A DNA stretch of 64,000 nucleotides from Krasilnikovia cinnamomea (lineage in GTDB: Bacteria > Actinomycetota > Actinomycetes > Mycobacteriales > Micromonosporaceae). The position numbers and the translations under genes were made by a program. The stretch lies in NCBI RefSeq assembly GCF_004217545.1, contig NZ_SHKY01000001.1, positions 1,984,001 to 2,048,000 of the forward strand, given 5' to 3'. The stretch's first letter is position 1, and every line of letters begins with the position of its first letter. The notes under the pieces are model-generated. The model saw only the letters and a list, made by a program, of their open reading frames with translations. It was not told the origin of the DNA and searched no databases. Positions 35,871-43,963 of this stretch are shown piece by piece.

Positions 35871-36613
35871 TCGGTCTTCTCGAACATCGCCCAGCGGCCC
35901 GCGCGCGGGTCCTCCCCGGCCTTCGTACGGCTGGTGCACGGCCAGCAGCCGATCGAGCCGTACCCCTTCTTGAAGAGCTCGTTGACCGGCACGTTCCAGC
36001 GGGCGATGTAGCGGTCCACGTCGGCCTGGCGCCACGCCGCGATCGGATTGACCTTGACCTTGCCCTTGCGCGCGTCGAACGTCACGACCGGCGTGTTGGC
36101 CCGGGTCGGCGACTCGTCGCGGCGCAGGCCCGTGGCCCAGGCGTCGTAGTCCACCAGGGCCCGCTCCAGCGGCTCGACCTTGCGCAGGAAGCAGCACTCG
36201 TCCGGGTTGCGGGCGAACAGCCGGGGCCCGAGCTCGCCGTCCTGCTGCCCCACCGTGAGCTGCGGCCGGATCGAACGCACGTTGACGTTCATCGTGCGCG
36301 CGACCGTGTCGCGCACCTTCAGCGTCTCCGGAAAGTGCAGGCCGGTGTCGAGGAAGACGACGTCCACGCCGGGGGTGACCCGGGAGAACAGGTGCGCCAC
36401 CACGGCGTCGGCCATCGAGCTGGTCACACAGAACCGCGCACCGAACGTGTCGGTGGCCCACCGGGCGATCTCCTCGGCCGGCCTGCCCTCCAGCGCCGAC
36501 GCCGCGTCGCGGGCCAGGGCCTCCAGCTCGGCCGGGGTACGGCGGGTCGGGTCGGCCGGCGCGGATCCTCCCAGGGACACCAGGCCCAGGCCGGTGGCGG
36601 TCACGACAGTCAT
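35852..36613 (-). CDS. cysH: Adenylyl-sulfate (APS) reductase
   Basis: This 253-aa enzyme reduces activated sulfate to sulfite. It shows the P-loop-like ARFCVTSSMADAVV, DTGLHFPETL, and the paired cysteines CC (NPDECCFLRK) and CxxC (GCWPC) that hold a [4Fe-4S] cluster. This marks it as an APS rather than PAPS reductase. The C-terminal catalytic Cys is in KTECGLHV. The ATG overlaps the zinc-ribbon gene stop (ATGA). Confidence 0.95.
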   Translation of the reverse strand: MTVVTATGLGLVSLGGSAPADPTRRTPAELEALARDAASALEGRPAEEIARWATDTFGARFCVTSSMADAVVAHLFSRVTPGVDVVFLDTGLHFPETLKVRDTVARTMNVNVRSIRPQLTVGQQDGELGPRLFARNPDECCFLRKVEPLERALVDYDAWATGLRRDESPTRANTPVVTFDARKGKVKVNPIAAWRQADVDRYIARWNVPVNELFKKGYGSIGCWPCTSRTKAGEDPRAGRWAMFEKTECGLHV

Positions 36614-36807
36614 CGGTTAGCTCCCTCGACAGCGTCGTCGTCGCTCGCCACACCCTTCAGGCGCGCGGCGAGCAGCCCGTTGAACTTGACCGTGAAGACA
36701 CGCGCGCAGGAGTGGCACTCCCACGCGCCGTGCGATGCCTCGTGCGGGTACAGGTCCTCGTCCCCGCAGTAGGGGCAGTAGAGGGGTGTCGACCGGGCGT
36801 CGCTCAC
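36610..36807 (-). CDS. Small zinc-ribbon protein of the sulfite-reduction operon
   Basis: This 65-aa protein has two Cys pairs, CPYC at 11-14 and CHSC at 31-34, forming a likely zinc ribbon, followed by a short basic helix. It overlaps both neighbours by 4 bp (sulfite reductase and cysH), so it is translated with them. Similar small genes sit between sirA and cysH in other actinobacteria. A role in metal or sulfur handling is inferred from position only. Confidence 0.85.
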   Translation of the reverse strand: MSDARSTPLYCPYCGDEDLYPHEASHGAWECHSCARVFTVKFNGLLAARLKGVASDDDAVEGANR

Positions 36808-38498
36808 TTGAGCAACTCCTCGTCGGCGCGCACGACCCAGCTCGCGAACGACTCCCCGTCGGCCCGTCCGGCCAGGTAGTGCCGGGCGATCCGTTCCACG
36901 TACGCGGGAAGCTCCTCTGCCGTGGCCTTGAGGCCGCGCAGCTTGCGGCCGAAGCCGGCGGTCTGGCCCTGCGCCATGCCGAGGCCGCCACCGAGGTGGA
37001 TCTGGAAGCCCTCGACCTGCTCGCCCCGCTCGTTCATGACGAGCTGGCCCTTGAGACCGATGTCGGCGACCTGGGTGCGGGCGCAGGCGTTCGGGCAGCC
37101 GTTGATGTGGATGGAGATGTCCGCGTCGAACTCGCGCAGCCGCTCCTCCAGCTTGGCGACCAGCTCCTCGCCGCGGGCCTTGGTCTCGACGATGGCCAGC
37201 TTGCAGTACTCGATGCCGGTGCAGGCCATCGTGCCGCGCCGCCAGGCCGACGGCCTGGCCTCCAGGCCGATCCCGCGCAGGCCCGCGACCAGCGACTCGA
37301 CCTGGTCGTCGGCGACATCCAAAACCAACAGCTTCTGGTACGGGGTGAGCCGCACCCGGTCGGACCCGTGCGCCTGCGCCACGTCGGCGAGCCGGGCGAG
37401 TTGGGTACCCGAGGAACGCCCCACGACCGGGGCCGCGCCCACGTAGTTACGGCCGTCGACCTGCTTGTGCACGCCGATGTGGTCGACCGGCTTGGCGGGC
37501 AGGTCCGGCTCGGGCCCGTCCACCAGCGCCCGGCCCAGGTACTCCTTCTCCAGCACCTCGCGGAACTTCTCCACACCCCAGTCGGCCAGCAGGAACTTCA
37601 GCCGGGCCCGGTTGCGCAGCCGCCGGTAGCCGTAGTCGCGGAAGATGCCGACCACGCCCTCCCAGACGTCCGGCACCTCCTCCAGCGGCACCCAGGCGCC
37701 CAGCCGCTCGGCCAGCCGCGGGTTGGTGGACAGTCCCCCGCCGACCCACAGGTCGAAGCCGGGCCCGTGCACCGGGTGCTCCACCCCGATGAACGCGATG
37801 TCGTTCGTCTCGTACGGCGTGTCCACCAGCCAGGAGATCGACGACTTGAACTTGCGCGGCAGGTTCGAGTACTTCGGGTCGCCGACGAAGCGCTCGATGA
37901 TCTGGTCGATCGCCGGGGTCGGGTCGATCACCTCGTCCACGGCCACCCCGGCGACCGGGCTGCCCAGCACGATGCGCGGGCAGTCGCCGCACGCCTCGGT
38001 GGTCTGCAGGCCGACCGCCTCCAGCCGGCGCCAGATCTCCGGCACGTCCTCGACCCTGATCCAGTGCAACTGGATGTTCTGCCGGTCGGTGATGTCGGCC
38101 GAGTCGCGGGCGAACTCGGTGGCGATGCCCGCGATCGTGCGCAGCTGGGCCAGGTTGAGCTGGCCGCCGTCGATGCGCACGCGGAGCATGAAGTACTCGT
38201 CCTCGAGCTCGTGCGGCTCCAGCACGGCGGTACGACCGCCGTCGATGCCCGCCTTGCGCTGGGTGTACAGGCCCCACCAGCGGAACCGGCCGCGCAGGTC
38301 CTGCGGGTCGATCGAGGCGAAGCCCTGGTGCGCGTAGATGTTCTCGATGCGAGCGCGGACGTTGAGCGGGTTGTCGTCCTTCTTGATCCGCTCGTTCGGG
38401 TTCAGCGGCTCACGGTGTCCGAGCGCCCACTGGCCCTCGCCGCGCGCCTTGCGGGGGCGGGCGGCGGGCTTCGCAGCGGTGATGCTGTCGAGCGCCAT
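36804..38498 (-). CDS. sir: Ferredoxin-dependent sulfite reductase
   Basis: This 564-aa siroheme/[4Fe-4S] enzyme reduces sulfite to sulfide. The cluster and siroheme ligands are seen as CTGIEYC and CPNAC (CX5C and CX3C). RGRFRWWGLYTQRK and EACGDC are where the Tyr-Cys link of NirA/SirA lies. Nitrite reductase is the alternative, but cysH and chelatase in the same operon favour sulfite. I prefer ATG 38498 with GGAGG 9 nt upstream over the in-frame GTG at 38528. The operon is preceded by a leader-peptide gene. Confidence 0.93.
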   Translation of the reverse strand: MALDSITAAKPAARPRKARGEGQWALGHREPLNPNERIKKDDNPLNVRARIENIYAHQGFASIDPQDLRGRFRWWGLYTQRKAGIDGGRTAVLEPHELEDEYFMLRVRIDGGQLNLAQLRTIAGIATEFARDSADITDRQNIQLHWIRVEDVPEIWRRLEAVGLQTTEACGDCPRIVLGSPVAGVAVDEVIDPTPAIDQIIERFVGDPKYSNLPRKFKSSISWLVDTPYETNDIAFIGVEHPVHGPGFDLWVGGGLSTNPRLAERLGAWVPLEEVPDVWEGVVGIFRDYGYRRLRNRARLKFLLADWGVEKFREVLEKEYLGRALVDGPEPDLPAKPVDHIGVHKQVDGRNYVGAAPVVGRSSGTQLARLADVAQAHGSDRVRLTPYQKLLVLDVADDQVESLVAGLRGIGLEARPSAWRRGTMACTGIEYCKLAIVETKARGEELVAKLEERLREFDADISIHINGCPNACARTQVADIGLKGQLVMNERGEQVEGFQIHLGGGLGMAQGQTAGFGRKLRGLKATAEELPAYVERIARHYLAGRADGESFASWVVRADEELLK

Positions 38499-38623
38499 GT
38501 CGGCGGTCCTCCGGGTCTTCGAGGGCACGCCGATGGCGGACGGCCACCCCGAGGGGCTCGCGACATCGATGTCTGGAGAAGGCCGGCGCGTCGGGCGCGC
38601 CCGAAATCAGCGATCGGGCGGCG

Positions 38624-38710
38624 TCAGGAAGCCGGACACATCGCGCTGCGGACGCGGCCGTAGTCGACGTGGCGACGGGCCACGAAGCGGCGGTCAACTG
38701 CAGCGGTCAT
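38624..38710 (-). CDS. Putative leader peptide of the sulfite-reductase operon
   Basis: This 28-aa reading frame is too short for routine gene calling: MTAAVDRRFVARRHVDYGRV then RSAMCPAS. GAGAGG lies 9 nt before the ATG. It matches the actinobacterial putative leader peptides found before cysteine and sulfur genes (basic RRxVD core, near-terminal Cys in SAxCP). It ends 125 bp before sir. In mycobacteria, Cys-containing upstream ORFs attenuate sulfur genes in response to cysteine (established). The same role is inferred here. Confidence 0.8.
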   Translation of the reverse strand: MTAAVDRRFVARRHVDYGRVRSAMCPAS

Positions 38711-38842
38711 GCGGACAGCCTCTCATGCGCGCCTCTTGTGGGCCAGTCCGGTCCAGAATCCGGGAGGGTGTCCTGGCACACCACCGGCACCGAATGTCGT
38801 GCCGGGCCACACGAGGACTCAGCCGTTTGGAATCCTGTCCTG

Positions 38843-41107
38843 ATGACGACCACGTCCGGCGACCGCCCCACCGAGGCCGCCACGCCACCGTCGTCGGACG
38901 CCCCCACGGACACGGCCGGGGCACCAAAGGCCCGGCCCCGCACCAAGGCCACCCCCGCGAAGGCCACTCGGGCAAAGGCCCCCGCCCAGTCCAGGGCCGC
39001 TCCACCAAAAGCCGCGCCCCCAAAAGCCGCCGCCCCGCCAAAGGCCGCCCCGGAGGAAGCCGCGCCAGAAGAGCCCGCCGCCGGGTCCAAGGCCACTTCG
39101 CCCAAGACCCCCACTCGATCAACGGCCGCCTCACCCAAGGCCCCCTCGTCCAAGGCCCGAGCCGGGTCCAAGGCCGCGTCACCCAAGGCCGCCGCTCGAT
39201 CAAAGGCCGCCTCACCCAAGGCCACCTCGCCCAAGGCTCGAGCCGGGTCAAAAGCCGCGTCGCCCAAGGCCGCCACCAGCTCGAAGGCCGCCCCCTCCAA
39301 AGCCACGACCAGCTCAAAGGCCACCTCGCCCGAGGCCACGACCAGCGCCAAGGCCACCTCGCCCGAGGCCACGACCAGCGCCAAGGCCACCTCGCCCGAG
39401 GCCACGACCAGCACCAAGGCCACCTCGCCCGGGGCTGCCACCCGGTCTCAGTCCAGCTCGCCCAAGGCTCCGACCCGGTCGGATGCCACCTCACCCACCA
39501 CGGCCCCGGCGCCCAGGACCATCACCCCGGCGAAGGCCACCACCCCGCCCGTAGCCACCGCCGTCGCCGAGCCCACCACCGCCACCCGACCCGGTGGGTC
39601 GCCGGAGGCGGCGGCGCCGGGGCGTCCGGCATCGAAGGTGGACCCGCGCCGGGCGCTGATCGGAGTGCTCAGCTGGGTGGTGCCGACGATCGTCACCGCG
39701 CTCGTGGTGTGGTTCCGGGCGGGCGAGGCACCGCCGTGGCGTGACGAGTTCGCCAGCTGGGACGTCGCCGTACGAACCGTGCCGCAGATCGTCGCTCTGG
39801 GACACACGATCGACGCGGTCATGCTGCCGTACTACCTGTTCCTGCACTACTGGGTCGGCTGGTTCGGCGACTCGGTGACGGCCCTGCGGATGCCCTCGAT
39901 GCTGGCCATGACGGCCACCGCGGCGGCCACCGCCCTGCTGGCCCGCCGCCTGTACGGCCACCGGGCCGCCCTGCTCGCGGGCCTGCTCGTGGCCACGCTG
40001 CCGGTGGTGTCCCGGTACGCCCAGGAGGCTCGCGGGTACGCGCTGGCGGCCCTGTTCGCCACTCTCGCCACTCTCGCCCTGGTCGCGGCGCTCGCCCGAC
40101 CCCGGTGGTGGCGCTGGGCGGCGTACGCCGGGTGCGTGTTGCTGCTGGGCTGGTCGCACCCGGTGGGTGTGCTGCTGCTGGCCGGGCACGTGGTCGCGGT
40201 GGCGGTGCTGACCACCCGCCACGACCGGATGCGCCTGCTGTGGTGGGCCGGGTCCGCGGCGGCCGGGTGCGCCGGTGTGCTGCCACTCGCGCTGCTCGGT
40301 GCGCCGCAGCGCGAGGCACAACTGAACTGGCTGCCCCGGGCGACACCGGACGCGCTCGCCGAAGTGCCCACCTCGATCTTCATCTCCGGCCTGGTCGGCG
40401 GTGCGCTGTGCGCCCTGGCGGTGTTCGCGCTGCCCCGGCGCGGCACACCAGACTCCGGTGAACGCTGGAGCCGGTTGCTCTGGCTCTGCGTGCTCCTGCC
40501 GTACGCACTGCTGTTCGCCGCCGATCAGCTCGTCGCGCCGATGTTCGTCGGCCGGTACCTGGTCTTCATGGTCCCGCTGCTGTGCGTGCTGGCGGGGCGG
40601 GCGCTGGCCGGGTTGCGGTTGCCGGCGGCGCTGGCGGTCGTGCTGGTGCTCGCCCTCGTCGGCCTGCCCGCGCAGAACGACCTGCGGAAGTGGCACTCGG
40701 GCCTGGACTACCGGTCCGTCGCGGGGCTGCTGGGTGCCTGGTCGGTGCCGGGCGACGGCGTCGTCTACGCGCATCGGCAGGGCTGGCAGTTCACCGACAT
40801 GGCGATGCGCTACTACCTGCGCGGTGCCGGGCCACGCGACGTGCTGTTGCAGTCCGACGCGGTGCGCAACGCGTCGCTGTGGCCCACCGAGTGCGACGTG
40901 CCGGCCGACTGCCTGGCGGGCACGCGCCGCCTGTGGGTGGTGAGCGCCGACGACCTGGCGACGGGCCGCCGCGCGGGGACGACCGATCAGCTATCCGAGG
41001 GCGTACGCGACGCCGTCACCGCCCGCTACCGGGTCGCCGAGCGCTGGCGCTTCGACGGCTTCACCGTGGCGCTGATGCTGCCCCGGCCGCGTCCGGCTCG
41101 GCGCTGA
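38843..41107 (+). CDS. GT-C membrane glycosyltransferase with a histone-H1-like N-terminal tail
   Basis: This 754-aa protein has two unlike halves. Residues 1 to about 275 are almost only Ala, Lys, Pro, Ser and Thr, with many SPKA and ATTSAKATSPE units; a 12-residue unit is repeated three times near 39320-39430. From about 280 it is a polytopic membrane protein with about ten helices. The first extracytoplasmic loop has PPWRDEFASWD, the acidic motif of GT-C (ArnT/PMT-like) enzymes that use polyprenyl-phosphate sugars, and YAQEARGYALAAL. The tail should lie in the cytoplasm, where it could bind nucleic acid or polyphosphate. The acceptor is unknown. Confidence 0.85.
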   Translation: MTTTSGDRPTEAATPPSSDAPTDTAGAPKARPRTKATPAKATRAKAPAQSRAAPPKAAPPKAAAPPKAAPEEAAPEEPAAGSKATSPKTPTRSTAASPKAPSSKARAGSKAASPKAAARSKAASPKATSPKARAGSKAASPKAATSSKAAPSKATTSSKATSPEATTSAKATSPEATTSAKATSPEATTSTKATSPGAATRSQSSSPKAPTRSDATSPTTAPAPRTITPAKATTPPVATAVAEPTTATRPGGSPEAAAPGRPASKVDPRRALIGVLSWVVPTIVTALVVWFRAGEAPPWRDEFASWDVAVRTVPQIVALGHTIDAVMLPYYLFLHYWVGWFGDSVTALRMPSMLAMTATAAATALLARRLYGHRAALLAGLLVATLPVVSRYAQEARGYALAALFATLATLALVAALARPRWWRWAAYAGCVLLLGWSHPVGVLLLAGHVVAVAVLTTRHDRMRLLWWAGSAAAGCAGVLPLALLGAPQREAQLNWLPRATPDALAEVPTSIFISGLVGGALCALAVFALPRRGTPDSGERWSRLLWLCVLLPYALLFAADQLVAPMFVGRYLVFMVPLLCVLAGRALAGLRLPAALAVVLVLALVGLPAQNDLRKWHSGLDYRSVAGLLGAWSVPGDGVVYAHRQGWQFTDMAMRYYLRGAGPRDVLLQSDAVRNASLWPTECDVPADCLAGTRRLWVVSADDLATGRRAGTTDQLSEGVRDAVTARYRVAERWRFDGFTVALMLPRPRPARR

Positions 41108-41170
41108 CGCGGCCGCGAACCGCGCGGACGATGCTCGGCGCTGACGCGGCCGCGAACCGCGCGGACGATG
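41097..41170. repeat. 37-bp tandem repeat between two convergent genes
   Basis: 41097-41133 and 41134-41170 are identical, with a partial third copy from 41171. Copy 1 contains the glycosyltransferase stop codon. The partial third copy contains the pdtaS stop codon on the other strand. The repeats make up the whole spacer between the genes. Confidence 0.95.
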
Positions 41171-41171
41171 C

Positions 41172-42704
41172 TCAGCGCTTGCCGAGCGGCACGACCAGCA
41201 CTGCCTCGGTGCCGCCGCCGGCCCGGTTGCGCAATTCGATGCTGCCGCGCAGCTCGCCGGTGGCCAGCGCCCGGACGATCTGCAGGCCGAGCCGCCCGCT
41301 GGCGTCGGCCCGGAACCCCTCGGGCAGGCCGCGACCGTTGTCCGCCACGGTGACGTGCAGCTGCTGGCGGAAGCGGTGCGCGGCCACGACCACCTCGCCG
41401 GGACCTTCGGGGAGCACCGGCGCCTCCCCGTCCTCGCCGCCCGGGAAGCCGTGTTCCACCGCGTTGATGAGCAGCTCGTTGAGGACCATCACGAGGGAGG
41501 TGGCGATCTCGGCGGGCAGCACCCCGAAGGTGCCCTCGCGGCGCATCGTCACCGCGCTCTCGGTCGCCGCGACCTCGGTGGCGGCGCTGGCCACCCGGTC
41601 CACGATGCCGTCGAACTCGACCGCCTCGTCGCTGGACATCGACAGCGTCTCGTGCACCAGGGCGATGGAGGCGACCCGGCGTACGGATTCCTGCAGCGCC
41701 ATCCGGGCCTCGGAGTTGTCCACCCGGCGGGCCTGCAGGCGCAGCAGGGCGGCCACGGTCTGCAGGTTGTTCTTGACCCGGTGGTGGATCTCCCGGATGG
41801 TGGCGTCCTTGGTCATCAGCGCGCGGTCGCGGCGGCGTACCTCGGTGACGTCGCGGACCAGCACCAGTGAGCCGATCGGCACCCCGGCGGGCATCAGCGG
41901 CAGGGCGCGCATGAGTACGGTCGCGCCGCGCGCCTCGAACTCCTTGCGCGCCGGATGTTCGCCGCGCAGCGCGGCCAGCATCCGCTCGGCGGTGTCCGTG
42001 CCCTCCAGCGGGTCCGCGGCCAGCCGCCGGGTCAGTTCGGCCAGTTCCTCGCCGACCAGGTGCGCGCTGAACCCGAGCCGCCGGTACGCCGACTGCGCGT
42101 TCGGGCTGGCGTAGGTGACCTTGCCGGAGGCGTCGAGGCGGATCAGCCCGTCGCCGACGCGGGGCGCGGAGGTGGTCTCGCCGGGGTGCCGGGGCGGTGG
42201 GAAGGTCCCATCGGCCACCATCTGCGCCAGGTCGTCGGCCGTGGTCAGGTAGTTCAGTTCGAGCTGGCTGGGGGTACGCGCGGTGGACAGGTTGGTGTCG
42301 CGGCCGATCACCGCGACGACCTCGCCGTGCTCCTCCTCGCCCCGGATGCGCACCGGGATGGCCTCGTGGCGGGCGGGGGTGTCGCCGTACCAGACGGGGT
42401 CTCCCTCGCGCCAGATCCGGGCCTGCGCGTACGCGATGTCCAGGTGCGCCACCTCGGGCCCGCCGACGATCCTGCCCACCTGGTCGTCCTGGTACGCCGT
42501 CGGCGCGGTGGTCGGCCGTACCTGGGCGACGCACAGGAACGACCGGGGCCGGGTGTCCGGGGGCCGGACCGGCACCCAGAGCAGCAGGTCGGCGAAGGAC
42601 AGGTCGGACAGCAGTTGCCAGTCGCCGGCCAGGCGGTGCAGGTGATCGATGTCGCCGGGGCGGAGGTCGGTGTGCTCCTCGGCGAGGTCACGCAGGGTGG
42701 ACAC
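41172..42704 (-). CDS. pdtaS: PdtaS-like cytosolic sensor histidine kinase
   Basis: This 510-aa soluble kinase has an N-terminal GAF-like domain, a PAS domain (about 185-300), the HisKA_2 motif IREIHHRVKNNLQTVAALL and a HATPase domain (VLNELLINAVEHGFP, NGRGLPEG). It resembles M. tuberculosis PdtaS (Rv3220c), which signals to the RNA-binding ANTAR regulator PdtaR. PdtaR is not in this window. It starts at GTG 42704. Confidence 0.93.
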   Translation of the reverse strand: MSTLRDLAEEHTDLRPGDIDHLHRLAGDWQLLSDLSFADLLLWVPVRPPDTRPRSFLCVAQVRPTTAPTAYQDDQVGRIVGGPEVAHLDIAYAQARIWREGDPVWYGDTPARHEAIPVRIRGEEEHGEVVAVIGRDTNLSTARTPSQLELNYLTTADDLAQMVADGTFPPPRHPGETTSAPRVGDGLIRLDASGKVTYASPNAQSAYRRLGFSAHLVGEELAELTRRLAADPLEGTDTAERMLAALRGEHPARKEFEARGATVLMRALPLMPAGVPIGSLVLVRDVTEVRRRDRALMTKDATIREIHHRVKNNLQTVAALLRLQARRVDNSEARMALQESVRRVASIALVHETLSMSSDEAVEFDGIVDRVASAATEVAATESAVTMRREGTFGVLPAEIATSLVMVLNELLINAVEHGFPGGEDGEAPVLPEGPGEVVVAAHRFRQQLHVTVADNGRGLPEGFRADASGRLGLQIVRALATGELRGSIELRNRAGGGTEAVLVVPLGKR

Positions 42705-42728
42705 GGATCAAGCCTGCCATGCCCGTTT

Positions 42729-43784
42729 CTACAACGTCGTGGTGACCTTGTTCAGGCCGCGCGGGGCGTCCGGGTCCTCACCACGGGCCAGCGCCAGGGC
42801 CAGGGCCAGCTTCTGCAGCGGCAGGATGTCGAGCAGCGGCGCGTAGCGCTCGTCGACCGCGGGGACGGCGAGCCGGCCGGCGGCGCCGGGCACGTCCGCC
42901 GGGCCGACGGTGACCACGTCGGCGCGGCGCTCGCCGAGCCGGTTGACCACGTCCCGCATGGCCTGGCCGCCCGGACCGTCGCCGACCACGGCCAGCACCG
43001 GCACGTCCGGGTCGGCCATGGCCAGCGGGCCGTGCAGCAGGTCGGCGCCGGAGAAGGCGAGCGCCGGCAGGTACGACGTCTCCATCAGCTTGAGCGCGGT
43101 CTCCCGGGCCGTCGGGTACGCGTACCCCCGGCCGGTGGCGACCAGGCGGGACGCGAAGCGGTAGCGCTGGGCGAGCGCGTCGGCGGCGTTGTCGGCCAGC
43201 ACCTCCTCGGCGAGCTGCGGCAGCTTCTCCAGGGCGGCGCGCTCGTCGGCCGGCAGCACCCCGTCGCCCGCCCGGACGCCCTCGACCAGCAGGAGCAGGG
43301 CGAGCAGTTCGGCGGTGTAGGTCTTGGTGGCGGCCACCGCGCGTTCGTGGCCGGCGGCGATGTCGATGGCCAGCTCGGCGGCGGCGACCAGGGGCGAGTC
43401 GGGGTTGTTGGTGACCGCGAGGGTCAGCGCACCGGACTGCCGGGCGACCGTGAGCACACCGGCGAGGTCGGGCGAGCCGCCGCTCTGGCTGACGCCGACG
43501 ACGAGGGCGTCGGAGAGGTCGGGCCGGGCGCCGTAGAGGGTGATCGCGCTGGGCGAGGCGAGGCCGACGGGGAGGCCGAGCCGGATCTCGGTGAGGTACG
43601 CGCCGTACAGGGCGGCGTGGTCGGAGGTGCCCCGGCCGACGAAGATCACATGGCGGGGCCGGCGCGCGGCCACCCGGGCCCCCACGGCCGCGATCGCGGC
43701 GGCGTTTTCGCGGTCGAGCAGGCGGGCCATCCCCGCCGGCTGCTCCGCGATGTCGGCCGCCATGCCCTGGCCTCGCTGCGTCAC
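42729..43784 (-). CDS. SIS-domain sugar isomerase/aminotransferase-like protein
   Basis: This 351-aa protein has two SIS domains, as in the isomerase half of GlmS. It shows GRGTSDHAALYGAYL, VVGVSQSGGSPD and RGYAYPTARETALKLMET. The glutaminase half is missing, so it may be a sugar-phosphate isomerase/deaminase (AgaS/FrlB-like) or a regulator. GTG 43784 has GGGGAGGG about 7 nt upstream. An inverted repeat lies 34 bp upstream and may be its operator. Confidence 0.85.
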   Translation of the reverse strand: MTQRGQGMAADIAEQPAGMARLLDRENAAAIAAVGARVAARRPRHVIFVGRGTSDHAALYGAYLTEIRLGLPVGLASPSAITLYGARPDLSDALVVGVSQSGGSPDLAGVLTVARQSGALTLAVTNNPDSPLVAAAELAIDIAAGHERAVAATKTYTAELLALLLLVEGVRAGDGVLPADERAALEKLPQLAEEVLADNAADALAQRYRFASRLVATGRGYAYPTARETALKLMETSYLPALAFSGADLLHGPLAMADPDVPVLAVVGDGPGGQAMRDVVNRLGERRADVVTVGPADVPGAAGRLAVPAVDERYAPLLDILPLQKLALALALARGEDPDAPRGLNKVTTTL

Positions 43785-43817
43785 TGAAAAGCCCTCCCCT
43801 ATGCACGGTCCCGCGCG

Positions 43818-43841
43818 TTTCGTGCGCAGTCTTGCACGAAA
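43818..43841. promoter_or_regulatory. Inverted repeat upstream of the SIS-domain gene
   Basis: TTTCGTGC and GCACGAAA are perfect 8-bp arms separated by 8 bp. A related TTTCGCGC occurs at about 43860. It lies between divergent genes and is probably an operator of the SIS gene. No regulator gene adjoins it. Confidence 0.6.
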
Positions 43842-43963
43842 GAGCGAGCAAGCACAATGTTTCGCGCAACAATGCGCAGATCCCGGCCTGACATATCGAT
43901 CGCCGTCGCCTAGGCTCGCGTCGTGGCGCATGCCGCGCGACGGCGAAAGGTTGGCGCAGCACC

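Noticed and set aside
42729..43784. GlmS (glucosamine-fructose-6-phosphate aminotransferase)
   Set aside because: Only the two SIS domains are present; the N-terminal glutaminase domain with Cys1 is absent.
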